A stretch of DNA of 64,000 bases. Source: Epithemia pelagica (Eukaryota > Bacillariophyta > Bacillariophyceae > Surirellales > Surirellaceae). The stretch covers positions 3,038,001 through 3,102,000 of the forward strand of contig OX337237.1 of assembly GCA_946965045.2 (NCBI GenBank), given 5' to 3'. Position numbers and translations under genes: made by a program. The notes beneath the pieces were generated by a model, which ran no database searches, had not been told where the DNA came from, and was given only the letters and a program-made list of their open reading frames with translations. Positions 21,326 through 30,176 of this stretch are shown here, piece after piece. The first letter of the stretch is position 1; each line of letters starts with the position of its first letter.

Positions 21326-23319
21326 ATGGCAGGAGTCACCACCAGAAATGCAGCTCCAACGAGGCGTCGACCCTTAGCAGTCCGAAATGCAAACTATGGA
21401 AGTAATCAGAAAGAGGTTGAACGACAACGAAGAATCATCTTGGCAGCAGTGGCAACAAGAAATAAAGAGAATCTTCCTAACAAGGACGGGACAATTACAA
21501 ACAAAGATGCTCTTATTGCAGCAGCCAATGGAGGTTTAGTACTCCAAGAAGATAGTTCTGATGATGAGGAAGAAGAGGAACAGATCTCGATGAACAACGA
21601 TCAAGCACAAGCACAAGAAGGCACAACTGTGTAAGGGAGTGGTAATCTTTTGGAGCAGGCAACAAATTCAGAAAGAGATGGAGCCGATGTGACTTCAGCA
21701 GATGATAGCAATAATGAACAGGGTGGGCTGAGAACACAACCATCATCTGGTGTTGCGCAACCAACAAACACGGCAGTTAATAATATGGAGGAGGACAACG
21801 TCGGTGTAAATATTCTCACTGGACCTGAAATGCAACAAGCCTTGCAGAATATGAGCAATGGACCCAGTGAGTATGATGGAGATGATTTTGATCCTAATGA
21901 GAGACATTTTCCTGCTGGAGGACCTGTCAGTAAGTTGTTAGATGCACAAAATGGAGGAGGACAATTTGTCGGTGAGACGGCTCTAATGACGGGGGTGTTT
22001 GTGGGTTGAATGCATCAGGTGATACCTTTGCTAACGACGTTTCTTCCCTTTCGGATATGTTGTCATCGTCGTCATCTACTTTGCTAACAACAGGGCCTGA
22101 TCAGGCGATGGAAACTCTTCTACAAGACAATATTCAAAATCAGTTGGCACAGGAAACACAGACAACAACAGTACACCATAATCAATCATCTTGCCCGACA
22201 AGTACGATTGTAACATCCACTACACACAAAGGTTCTGTCGAAAAGGACAAGAATAAGAAGCAAAAGCCGAAGAAAAAGCCTGAGGTGGTATCGGAGAAGT
22301 TCTTTGATACATTTGTTCGGAAGGTGGCATGGCGTTATGTCAAGTATTTCTCCATGTCCGAAGATACTAAGGCAGATCCGAATGGTCTTTGGGGGAAGTA
22401 TGGCAAAACATATTTTACTGAGCACTATTTCAAAGGCAAAGGCATTACGGATGCAAAACAACAAGAGGAGTGGTGGATTGAACATTCACCTTATATGCTT
22501 GACAAGTTCCGAAGCAAACGATCAAATGTTCTGGCTTCCATGCGAAAAGCATTCATAAGTAAGTGTCAATCGAAGAGTGAATATGTTGGTTCATCACGTC
22601 GTCTTCTCACAAAGAGATGTGAGATAATTTGTTGCGGAATCTAGAACATGTGGGTCTTGATCTATGGCGTGACAGTAATTTCCAGCGGAGGTATCCATGC
22701 CTTTTGAACGACTGTGAAGACTTTGGGCCAATGCCTACCCTGGAAGAATTTCTGTTATTGAGAGGAGAGAAGTGTGACAACTATGCATTTTCATATCTCT
22801 TGCAATTGTTTGGTCCATGTGTCTATGGTGAGAATATGCATAAAACCGTGATTGATTTCAATTTTGGTGACCACACTGAGCAGCAGGGAAAGGAACATTG
22901 CGAAAAGGCCTTGAAGTTATTCACTTCAAGTGACGAGGCGTTCATATTGACCATCCTTGTGGATTGCTGGGATGTGTGGACTCACATGGGCAAGACCACT
23001 TTCAAGGCAAAACTATTTGAATTAAATCCAAGGTGGTACAATGAAAATGGTGTTGATCAAATGATTGATACATCCTCAGCAAGGTATCCTCGCTTCAAAT
23101 ATTCAGGCAGTTGGAACTCAAGTCGATGTATGAATGAGGATGGTATGGACTATTTTGAGGATATGGAGAGAGAAAATCGCTCGTGAAGACAGAGCAGGCG
23201 ACCGCGGTATCTGGTTCATGACGTTTCTCAATGGGCAATATCGCTCTCGAATGGGGTATGCAGATGATGATGCTGTGACAAGGCCTTCTAAAAGGCCGCG
23301 AAAACGGTCGTGGCAGTGA
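21326..23319 (+). CDS. Companion gene of the transposon, three or four exons, damaged 3' end
   Basis: The ATG at 21326 starts a disordered, acidic N-terminus. Two introns are well supported: 21972-22018 (47 bp, GTGAGA...ATCAG, phase 1) and 22559-22644 (86 bp, GTAAGT...TCTAG, phase 1); both restore the frame exactly. An in-frame TAA at 21632-21634 could be removed by a 30-bp GT...AG segment (21629-21658). The globular part runs from FFDTFVRKVAWRYVKYF through SMRKAFI to DEAFILTILVDCWDVW and a C-terminus rich in Arg. A 1-base frame change near 23163-23178 in a GA-rich run is needed to reach the likely true end (GIWFMTFLNGQYRSR, TGA 23317-23319). Similar two-gene pairs accompany large transposases in diatoms as I recall them; biochemical role unknown. 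Confidence 0.6.
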
Positions 23320-23472
23320 TTGATCAGAGTGAAAATTGGTTTCATTTCATATACTACTCCTATATAGCTACATGTATTGTGTTCCATTCATTGGCTGGTT
23401 GTTAGTGGGAGTGTGTGCATGGTGCTAGTTAAATGCACTGTGTTCAACTTGCTTGCACTTGATGCTGGAGTA

Positions 23473-23810
23473 ATGCGCATGATGGTGATGTGACACAATC
23501 AAGGATGAGTGCATACATAGGAGGGTATGTGATGACTGTTGGTTCTTGACTGTGCATGAAGGTGGACGATTGTGATGACTGTTGGTTCTTGACTGCGCAT
23601 GAAGGTGGAGGGATGTGATGACTATTGGTTCTTGACTGTGCATGGTGTTGAAGTTGGTGAAATGTGGGTCATGCGCTTGCTGGTTCTGGAAAGCACATTT
23701 TTAGTAATAACGTGAGGAAGGGGTATGCGCATGTTCTTGTAGGTGTGCGCGTGTTCTTGTAGGTGTGCGCGTGTCCTGCGCGCGGATGATTCTAGTAGGA
23801 TGCGCTTAGG
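23473..23810. promoter_or_regulatory. Right subterminal GCGCA motif cluster
   Basis: ATGCGCAT occurs at 23473-23480 and 23725-23732, TGCGCAT at 23594-23600, ATGCGCTT near 23671 and 23799, and GTGTGCGCGTG twice around 23743-23773. The core matches that at 3674-3935, in keeping with symmetric binding sites. Confidence 0.55.
23528..23646 (+). repeat. 43-bp tandem repeat, about 2.8 copies
   Basis: TGTGATGACTGTTGGTTCTT begins copies at 23528, 23571 and 23614 (one substitution in the third), each continuing to a TGYGCATG motif, so each unit carries one subterminal-type core. Confidence 0.88.
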
Positions 23811-23856
23811 GGTGCTTTCTTATCGATAATTAAACCGCCATAAACTGGCGTACCGT

Positions 23857-23870
23857 TCCTTCCTTAGATG
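23857..23870 (-). repeat. Right terminal inverted repeat of the 20-kb element
   Basis: TCCTTCCTTAGATG is the inverted partner of 3587-3600 with one mismatch and is directly followed by the duplicated AA. Confidence 0.8.
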
Positions 23871-26800
23871 AAGTGTCACGTCCCAGTGTGTTCGGCATGC
23901 AATTTTGCCAAAGCAACGAAGCGAGCATGGCGCACAAGGTCGTCGAAAGACTGGTCGAACAAGGCACCTCCAAGCAAACCAGGCATGGTTGTGTCGGTCG
24001 ACCAGTTGGTATCACCCACTCCAGGACTCGTGGCACAGATGGCAGGGTTCATCACGAAACAGCGCTACAAATACGCTACCGTGTATGTGGACCAAGCGAC
24101 GTCACTGGGTTTCGATTTCCTACAGAAGACTTCAACCGTTGAAGAAACACTGCAAGGCAAGCGAGCTTTTGAGCGCTATGCCATCAACAGAGGGGTGACA
24201 GTGCGTGCCTACCACGCCGATAACGGAATCTTCAAGGCGCATGGGTGGGTGAAGGCATGTCACGACCAAGGACAAGACCTCACGTTCGCAGCTGTTGGCG
24301 CCCACCATTCCAATGGAAAGGCGGAGCGCAGAATAAGGGAATTGCAAGGGATGGCGCGCACGATGCTTCTGCACGCGAACAAGCGATGGCCACAGGCAAT
24401 CACAGCCAACTTGTGGCCCTACGCCGTGCGCCACGCAAACGACTGCATCAACGCGTCCCCAAATATGCAACACGAAACGAAGCAATCGCCAATCCAACTG
24501 TTCTCCCAGACAGCCATTAACACGAACAAAAAGCACTGGAGGCCCTTTGGATGCCCAGTATACGTGCTGGATGAACGACTGCAAGGAAACAAACCACACA
24601 ATAAGTGGGAGAATCCAGCCAGGGTGGGAATTTATTTGGGCCAGTCACCAATCCACAACAGGAATGTGGCATTGGTACTCAACCGACACACTGGACACGT
24701 GAGTCCACAATTCCACGTACGATTCGACCGCAGTTTCCACACCCTCCAACAGGAGCAACTGACGGCAACGTGGCAAGTCAGCACATTCTTCGCTGATACC
24801 AAACGAACCGGACAACCGCAGAGGAGCCAGAAAGGAAAACGACGGAGGAGGCAAAAGGGGCAAGAGGGAGCCCCACAACACACTCCAACTGGCACTCCAC
24901 CGGAAGACTGGCAACAACAAATGCCAAACAACACATGGCCGGATGAAGCACCCATCCACAATTCAAACACGAGTCCATCAGGTGGGACGCCACCACAATA
25001 AGCACAACATGGACCAACCATGGATCGAACGCCTCCACAGGATTCAGAGGGAGCACAAGGCCAGAGGGAGCGGCAACTCCCACAACAACAAACAACCAAC
25101 CACATTCGGACACGATCAGGTCGACTACGAAAACCGACACAGCGCCTTATCGAGGTGATGTCATCGGAAATCGAGGACGAGACGACTGTCCCAGGGGAGT
25201 TGTTTGCATTGTCAACCCTCGTGCCGCAAGACGACATGGATGACATGGGAAAGCCACTCATGGCGTACAAGGCAGCAATTTCCGACCCAGATACAATGTA
25301 TCACCACGAGGCTATGAAAGAGCCGGACAGGGCGGAATTTATAAAAGGGATGCAAAAGGAAATGGAAAGGCAAATGGAGGACGGAAATCTATCCATTGTA
25401 CGCCGAGACACGGTCCCAAAAGGCCAACGCATCTTCAAGGCAGTCTGGCAGATGCAAAGAAAAAGAGACATCCTGACACGTGACATCAAATCACACAAAG
25501 CACGTCTCAACTTCGATGGATCAAAGATGGAACAAGGAATCGACTACGACCAGACTTATGCCCCAGTGGCATCATGGGCGTCCATCAGACTGGTGTTGGC
25601 ACTGGTGTCCGCGTTCAATTGGCACACGCAACAAATCGACTATGTCCTCGCGTACCCACAAGCCCCAGTGGAAAGGGAAGTCTACATGGAGTTCCCTGTG
25701 GGATACGACTTGGACGAGGGAAAATCGAAAAAGGACTACGTACTCTCAAGCTCCATGCCAACCTGTACGGCCAAAAGCAGGCCGGTCGGGTATGGTACCA
25801 GCACCTTTCCAAAAGGTTGGTCAAACAGGTGGGCTTTACTAAGTCGTCAGTGGATGAATGTGTCTTCTACAGGGGGAGCGTAATCTACGTGCTCTATACA
25901 GATGACAGTATCATCGTTGGCCCAGACAAAGCCGAAATCGACAAAGCAATCAACGATATACGGGCAGCCAAGCTCAATATCACGGTTGAAGGCGACATAA
26001 AGGACTTTCTGGGAGTCAACATCCACAAACACGACAACGGGGAGATCACGTTCTCACAGCCACACCTCATTGACAAAGTTTTGAAAGGACTGCGCCTGGG
26101 TAAGGACGCTGTCACGAAAGATACACCAGCAGCCCCATCGAAGATCCTGCACCGACATCTTGAAAAACCCGCATTCGACAACAACTTCAATTACCGCTCC
26201 ATCGTGGGCATGATGAACTACATTGAGGCAGGGTCAAGAAGCGATATAGCCTATGCCACTCACCAGTGCGCAAGGTTCGCATCCAATCCACGTAAACCAC
26301 ACGGAGACGCGGTCAGGTGGATCGGGAGGTACCTACGGGCGACGAGGGATCAAGGCATGACATTCCGTCCCAACAAACAAGCGGGGCTGGAAGTGTGGGT
26401 TGATGCGGATTTCGCAGGCAATTGGAAACGGGAGGACGCATCGACTGACCGAGACACGGCCAGATCACGCCACGGATATATCATACGATATATGGGATGT
26501 CCCATAATCTGGAAATCCCAACTGCAAACGGAGATAGCTCTAAGCTCCACCGAGAGCGAGTACACCGGCCTCTCATATGCACTCCGTGCCGCGATTCCAA
26601 TCATGCGCCTCCTGGAGGAGATGCAACAGCAGGGCATCACGATCCACAACACAAAGGCGGAAGTCCACTGCAAAGTATTCGAGGACAACAGCGGGGCTCT
26701 GGAAATGGCCAAAGTGTACAAATTCAGGCCTCGCACGAAACACTTGAACGTAAAGCTCCATCATTTCAGAACATATGTGGAGGATGGGAGCGTGACGATT

Positions 26801-26899
26801 CATAAAGTTGCTACAGAGGACCAACTCGCTGATTACCTCACCAAACCATTACCACAGGACACACAACAACGTCTGCGTCAACGGGTCCTGGGATGGTAG
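23871..26899 (+). pseudogene. pol: Copia Pol, C-terminal part: integrase, reverse transcriptase, RNase H
   Basis: Resumes the HHCC zinc domain (PVCSACNFAKATKRAWR). The integrase core has all three acidic residues in context: SVDQLVS, YHADNGIF and GKAERRIREL. An in-frame TAA at 24999-25001 follows a Pro/Gln-rich linker; the frame then continues into reverse transcriptase (TYAPVASWASIRL, DYVLAYPQAPVEREVYMEFP). An extra TC at 25746-25747 shifts the frame; after it come LYGQKQAGRVWYQHL, the polymerase site YTDDSIIVGP, and RNase H (VWVDADFAGNW, SSTESEYTGLS, TKHLNVKLHHFR). TAG ends it just before the polypurine tract. Domain order is Copia-type. With a stop, a frameshift and the 20-kb insert, it cannot act autonomously. 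Confidence 0.92.
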
Positions 26900-26918
26900 T
26901 CACAAATGGGTGCGATTT

Positions 26919-26934
26919 GAAAAGTGAGAGGGAG
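26919..26934 (+). other. Polypurine tract
   Basis: GAAAAGTGAGAGGGAG is purine-rich and lies directly before the right LTR, where plus-strand DNA synthesis is primed in LTR elements. Confidence 0.75.
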
Positions 26935-27158
26935 TGTTGGAAGTTCCCCGTTGCCGCCCGGTGCATTCGGAACCTGGGGGGAAACTCCACGTGCGTATGG
27001 ACACACGTCACCATACGACACTTCCCAACTGACGCCCCTACTGCGTCAGCACATACACACCCATAGCGTAACATGACCATACCCTTATAATTTACTCAAT
27101 CCCCTTTTACGAAACTAGTTGGCCCTTTTAATCGGCAGTGACCACGGTTAAAACAACA
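26935..27158 (+). repeat. Right LTR
   Basis: 224 bp, the same sequence as 617-840 by eye, ending CAACA, followed by the GCAATA target duplication. Confidence 0.92.
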
Positions 27159-27164
27159 GCAATA
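27159..27164. repeat. Target site duplication, right copy (GCAATA)
   Basis: Matches 611-616. Confidence 0.8.
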
Positions 27165-27204
27165 CGAATGGACGCCCGGTCACTCAACCATTCGCAGGCA
27201 AAGA

Positions 27205-29133
27205 ATGACAAACCATGGTAGTTCGGTAAACGACGAGCACACAAGCTGCCGAAACCACGACCCGAAAACCATGGCTTGTTCTTCTTCTTCTACACATGCC
27301 AGCAGCACAACAACAACAAGACGACGGCAGCAACGTTCGTCGCAACGAACCAGTCTCTTGGCCATGGCCATTTTGTTGGTCTCTTTGGGAAACGTCGCCT
27401 TTTTGTCTCGTCAAATTTTGGGTTTCTCTCAACTGTCAGCGGCATGGACCAGTGAGGAGGACCCGGCACACACCAAGGAGGCACAAACGGCCGAGGCCAC
27501 GGGATTTTTGCGGTTCAACCACAATCCCAACAACAATTACCACAACCAGTCGCATTCGTCTTTTGATGTGCTTGTCTCTCCTCCCGAATACGCGGGCAAA
27601 CCCCTTTTCCAGGACCGTGCCATGCACCGCCCTACAGCACCACCATCACCACCACTACCACCATTCGGTACCCATTCCTCCCCCCACACTAATGCAACCA
27701 CCACAACCACCATTACCTTGATTTGTTTGTTGGGCAAAGGCAACACGTATCACTTCTTTCACTTTCCGCATGCCCTGCAAGCACTGAGTCAATGTTGGAG
27801 TTTTTTTCAGACCCAACAAGACCAACGGATCCAGGCATCACTGGATCGCCAACAAGAACAACAACAAGAACAACAACAGTCCGAGAGCAATCACCACCAC
27901 CAGGAGGTTGGTTCGTCCCGCCTGGTTTCGCCGCCTCCCACGGTTGTGACGGAAATTCATACCAAAAACCTCGTGCCCTTGCAATCCATTCACAAGGATT
28001 GGCGTGCCGCCTTGGTGGCACTAATGAATTGTACCGTGGTATCCCATGCCAAGAATTTTCCAAAATTTCCAACAACGAAGAATGCTACCCATGAGCAGTA
28101 CGTCTATCGCCCCAGCCGTTTGGATGCCACGGATGGCTATCGATTTTTTTGGCAGCCTCGTCATGCCCATGAATTGCAACGTCGTCTCTCTCTGGTGGAA
28201 AACCAACAAGAACAACAACAAGAAGCACCCACCAGTCAACATCCTGATCGTCTGGAAACAGCAGCAACTCATCTCGAGACAGCAACTCATCTCGAGACGA
28301 GGCAAGGACACAGCTCATCGAGCAACACCAACACCACCAACAACGACGAACCGCCCATACTTCGCATTGGAATAGTGAACCGGTTCAAGACGCGACGCAT
28401 TCTGAACCTTGCCAAATTGGTACGAGCCATTCGACAGGAATTTCCTCGTGCAGTGGTGGACGCCGTCTACATGGAAGAGATGACACCGATGCAACAATTT
28501 GCCTGGTGGCATGGCCACTCCATCGTCCTTGCTGCGCACGGTGCCGCCACGACCAATCTTGTGTTTCTCCAGGCAGGCTCGGCCGTGCTGGAACTCTTTC
28601 CACCCCACTATTATTGGTGGGGATTTTGGAAATTGGCTCAAACCGTCCAGGTCCGATACTATGCCTATTTCCCCACATTGATCCCCAGCACTTCCACCAA
28701 TACTACTCGAACGCACACCAGCAGCCAGGACCCTTCCAGTAACAAAAACCACACACACTGGAAGAAGAAGCAACAGCAGGAACAAGCTATCGCTCTGTAC
28801 CAGGAATTTGTTCAAAATTGTCGCAGCTTTGAGATTCAAGCCAAGCATCAAAACGCGCGATTCTTGGAACTCTCCATTCCTCATGTACTGGTCCTTCTTC
28901 GACGGGCCGTGCAAGAGGGTACCGACCTGCAACGACATCGACAACAACGACAAGAAGAACTAGGCCACGATGGGACAGGGTCCTCCTTCTCGCCGGTGCG
29001 TCCTCAAATTGCGCGCCTGGAACCCAGTTGCAACCGTGGTCAAAAAGTCCATGTTGACCCTACGACGGTGGAACTGAATCTCGACGACGATCCACCCCAA
29101 TCTTGGTTGGACCAATACGGCTGGCTGCCATAG
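27205..29133 (+). CDS. GT61-like glycosyltransferase, type II membrane protein
   Basis: A 642-residue frame from the ATG at 27205; a later ATG at 27271 has a better context (AAAACCATGG) and may be the true start. A single hydrophobic segment near residue 52 (MAILLVSLGNVAFL) follows a polar, Ser/Thr/Gln-rich tail, giving a Golgi-type signal anchor. The conserved core contains FFHFPHALQALSQCW, DWRAALVALMNC, LRIGIVNRFKTRRI, QFAWWHGHSIVLAAHGAA and ELFPPHYYWWGFW; the HGA...TNLVFL block is the family 61 (DUF563) hallmark. Family members transfer sugars such as xylose, arabinose or GlcNAc to polysaccharides or proteins in the secretory pathway; the substrate here is unknown. It contains long CAA-encoded Gln runs. 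The Copia LTR lies 46 bp upstream, probably replacing the native promoter. Confidence 0.82.
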   Translation: MTNHGSSVNDEHTSCRNHDPKTMACSSSSTHASSTTTTRRRQQRSSQRTSLLAMAILLVSLGNVAFLSRQILGFSQLSAAWTSEEDPAHTKEAQTAEATGFLRFNHNPNNNYHNQSHSSFDVLVSPPEYAGKPLFQDRAMHRPTAPPSPPLPPFGTHSSPHTNATTTTTITLICLLGKGNTYHFFHFPHALQALSQCWSFFQTQQDQRIQASLDRQQEQQQEQQQSESNHHHQEVGSSRLVSPPPTVVTEIHTKNLVPLQSIHKDWRAALVALMNCTVVSHAKNFPKFPTTKNATHEQYVYRPSRLDATDGYRFFWQPRHAHELQRRLSLVENQQEQQQEAPTSQHPDRLETAATHLETATHLETRQGHSSSSNTNTTNNDEPPILRIGIVNRFKTRRILNLAKLVRAIRQEFPRAVVDAVYMEEMTPMQQFAWWHGHSIVLAAHGAATTNLVFLQAGSAVLELFPPHYYWWGFWKLAQTVQVRYYAYFPTLIPSTSTNTTRTHTSSQDPSSNKNHTHWKKKQQQEQAIALYQEFVQNCRSFEIQAKHQNARFLELSIPHVLVLLRRAVQEGTDLQRHRQQRQEELGHDGTGSSFSPVRPQIARLEPSCNRGQKVHVDPTTVELNLDDDPPQSWLDQYGWLP

Positions 29134-30176
29134 CAGTGCTGCTCCTACTAGCAAACGCAATGCGGCTCGTTCCTCTAGTACGTAGATTCCTCTTGCCATG
29201 GCTCGCATCCTGGTGGTGGTGGTTTTAAAACAGTGTGGTCCCACAACGGCCACGGTACGGTCGAGGTTCCAAAGGACCATATACTGGCGATTCACAACAA
29301 CATGTGACTCGAACCACGAAGAATCCGAATGAATGCTGTGTGTGCATGGGAGAAACCCGTCATTGTCTCCTCAATGAGTGAGTGGGTTGCCATGCCGGAG
29401 GAGAATCGGTTCGGGGTCGTTTGGTGCGGAACGGACCGAGCACGAGACGGCACACAGGTTCGTTCCGGGCAAGAGTATGGTGCTTCGCTGGGGTACAGAT
29501 GAGGCTGCGCCACCCACCCGACACGGTTCCACACGACGGACCAACTACTAGGTAGACACGGTTGTTGTGGCGTTTGCGTCATTTCTAGCTATGTATTGTA
29601 GTATGGTAGAGTTTGACCGAGAGGGACACGATCCGAAGGAACTCGTGTGTGTCCTGCTTTCGTCTTTTCCAGTGTGGGTTGGATCGTTGTGGGTGTATGA
29701 TCCGTAGTAGTATTGGAGAGGAACACACTGTGGTGTGTGGGTCTGACAAAGAATGGGAATGGTTCCAGCCAATATCCGACCGCCCTGCGTACACGCCGTC
29801 CCAGTTCCGTACAGAACGTTGTGGGGCTATTGTCAAACATAGAACTGTGACAAGAAATCGTTGGATGGGCAGGCGGTACAAGTAGGACAAGCTGTTCCCT
29901 AAAAATCTTTTTAGGATTCGAAAACCAAAAAGACCAGGCCGCCACAAAGACCATGAGACGGACCGTGCTCGAATAGAGAGAGTGTGTGTTTCTTGTGTCG
30001 CTACTCCTTACTACACGAATCCACTACTACAAGAGAGGATTTCAGTATTTGGTTCCATTCGCGCTGTTGTCGTTCCTCCTCCTCATTCCAGACACGCACC
30101 ATTCGAGTTTGTCGAGTTGGACCAACACCACAGCCCCAACAACAACACCCAAACGAAACACAAAGCATAATACACC
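29134..30176. other. Intergenic region
   Basis: About 1 kb. Short open frames in all frames, none with a recognisable motif or good context. No RNA gene is seen. Confidence 0.5.

Larger units (their letters stand above)
3587..23870 (-). mobile_element. 20.3-kb multigene DNA transposon, KDZ/Plavaka-like, inserted in Copia pol
   Basis: Boundaries come from three agreeing signals. The left end CATCTAAGGAGGGAA is the inverted match of the right end (CATCTAAGGAAGGAA read on the minus strand). AA flanks both sides (3585-3586 and 23871-23872). Deleting the insert plus one AA rejoins GCG to AAG TGT CAC in frame, giving LAKCHVPVC, the expected continuation of the integrase zinc domain. Inside are a transposase-sized gene (minus strand), a divergent companion gene, a block of RING-finger and dioxygenase-like cargo, and three Cys-rich paralogues. 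Strand is given as that of the transposase. Family placement is from remembered sequence character and needs a profile search; a CACTA-related group is an alternative given the 2-bp flank duplication. Confidence 0.85.
23320..23870. other. Right subterminal region of the 20-kb element
   Basis: No gene. It holds the 43-bp repeats, the right GCGCA motifs and the right inverted repeat. Confidence 0.7.
617..27158 (+). mobile_element. Ty1/Copia LTR retrotransposon carrying a nested 20-kb DNA element
   Basis: Two 224-bp LTRs (617-840 and 26935-27158) start TGTTG, end CAACA, and appear identical when read side by side. Internal order is gag, protease-like region, integrase, reverse transcriptase, RNase H, which is Copia order. 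Without the insert at 3587-23870 the element is about 6.3 kb. The coding part is damaged by a stop at 24999-25001 and a two-base frameshift at 25746-25747. It lies in the spacer between two GT61 genes, and its right end is 46 bp before the ATG of the downstream one. Identical LTRs argue for recent arrival, and the nested element must have arrived later still. Confidence 0.93.
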
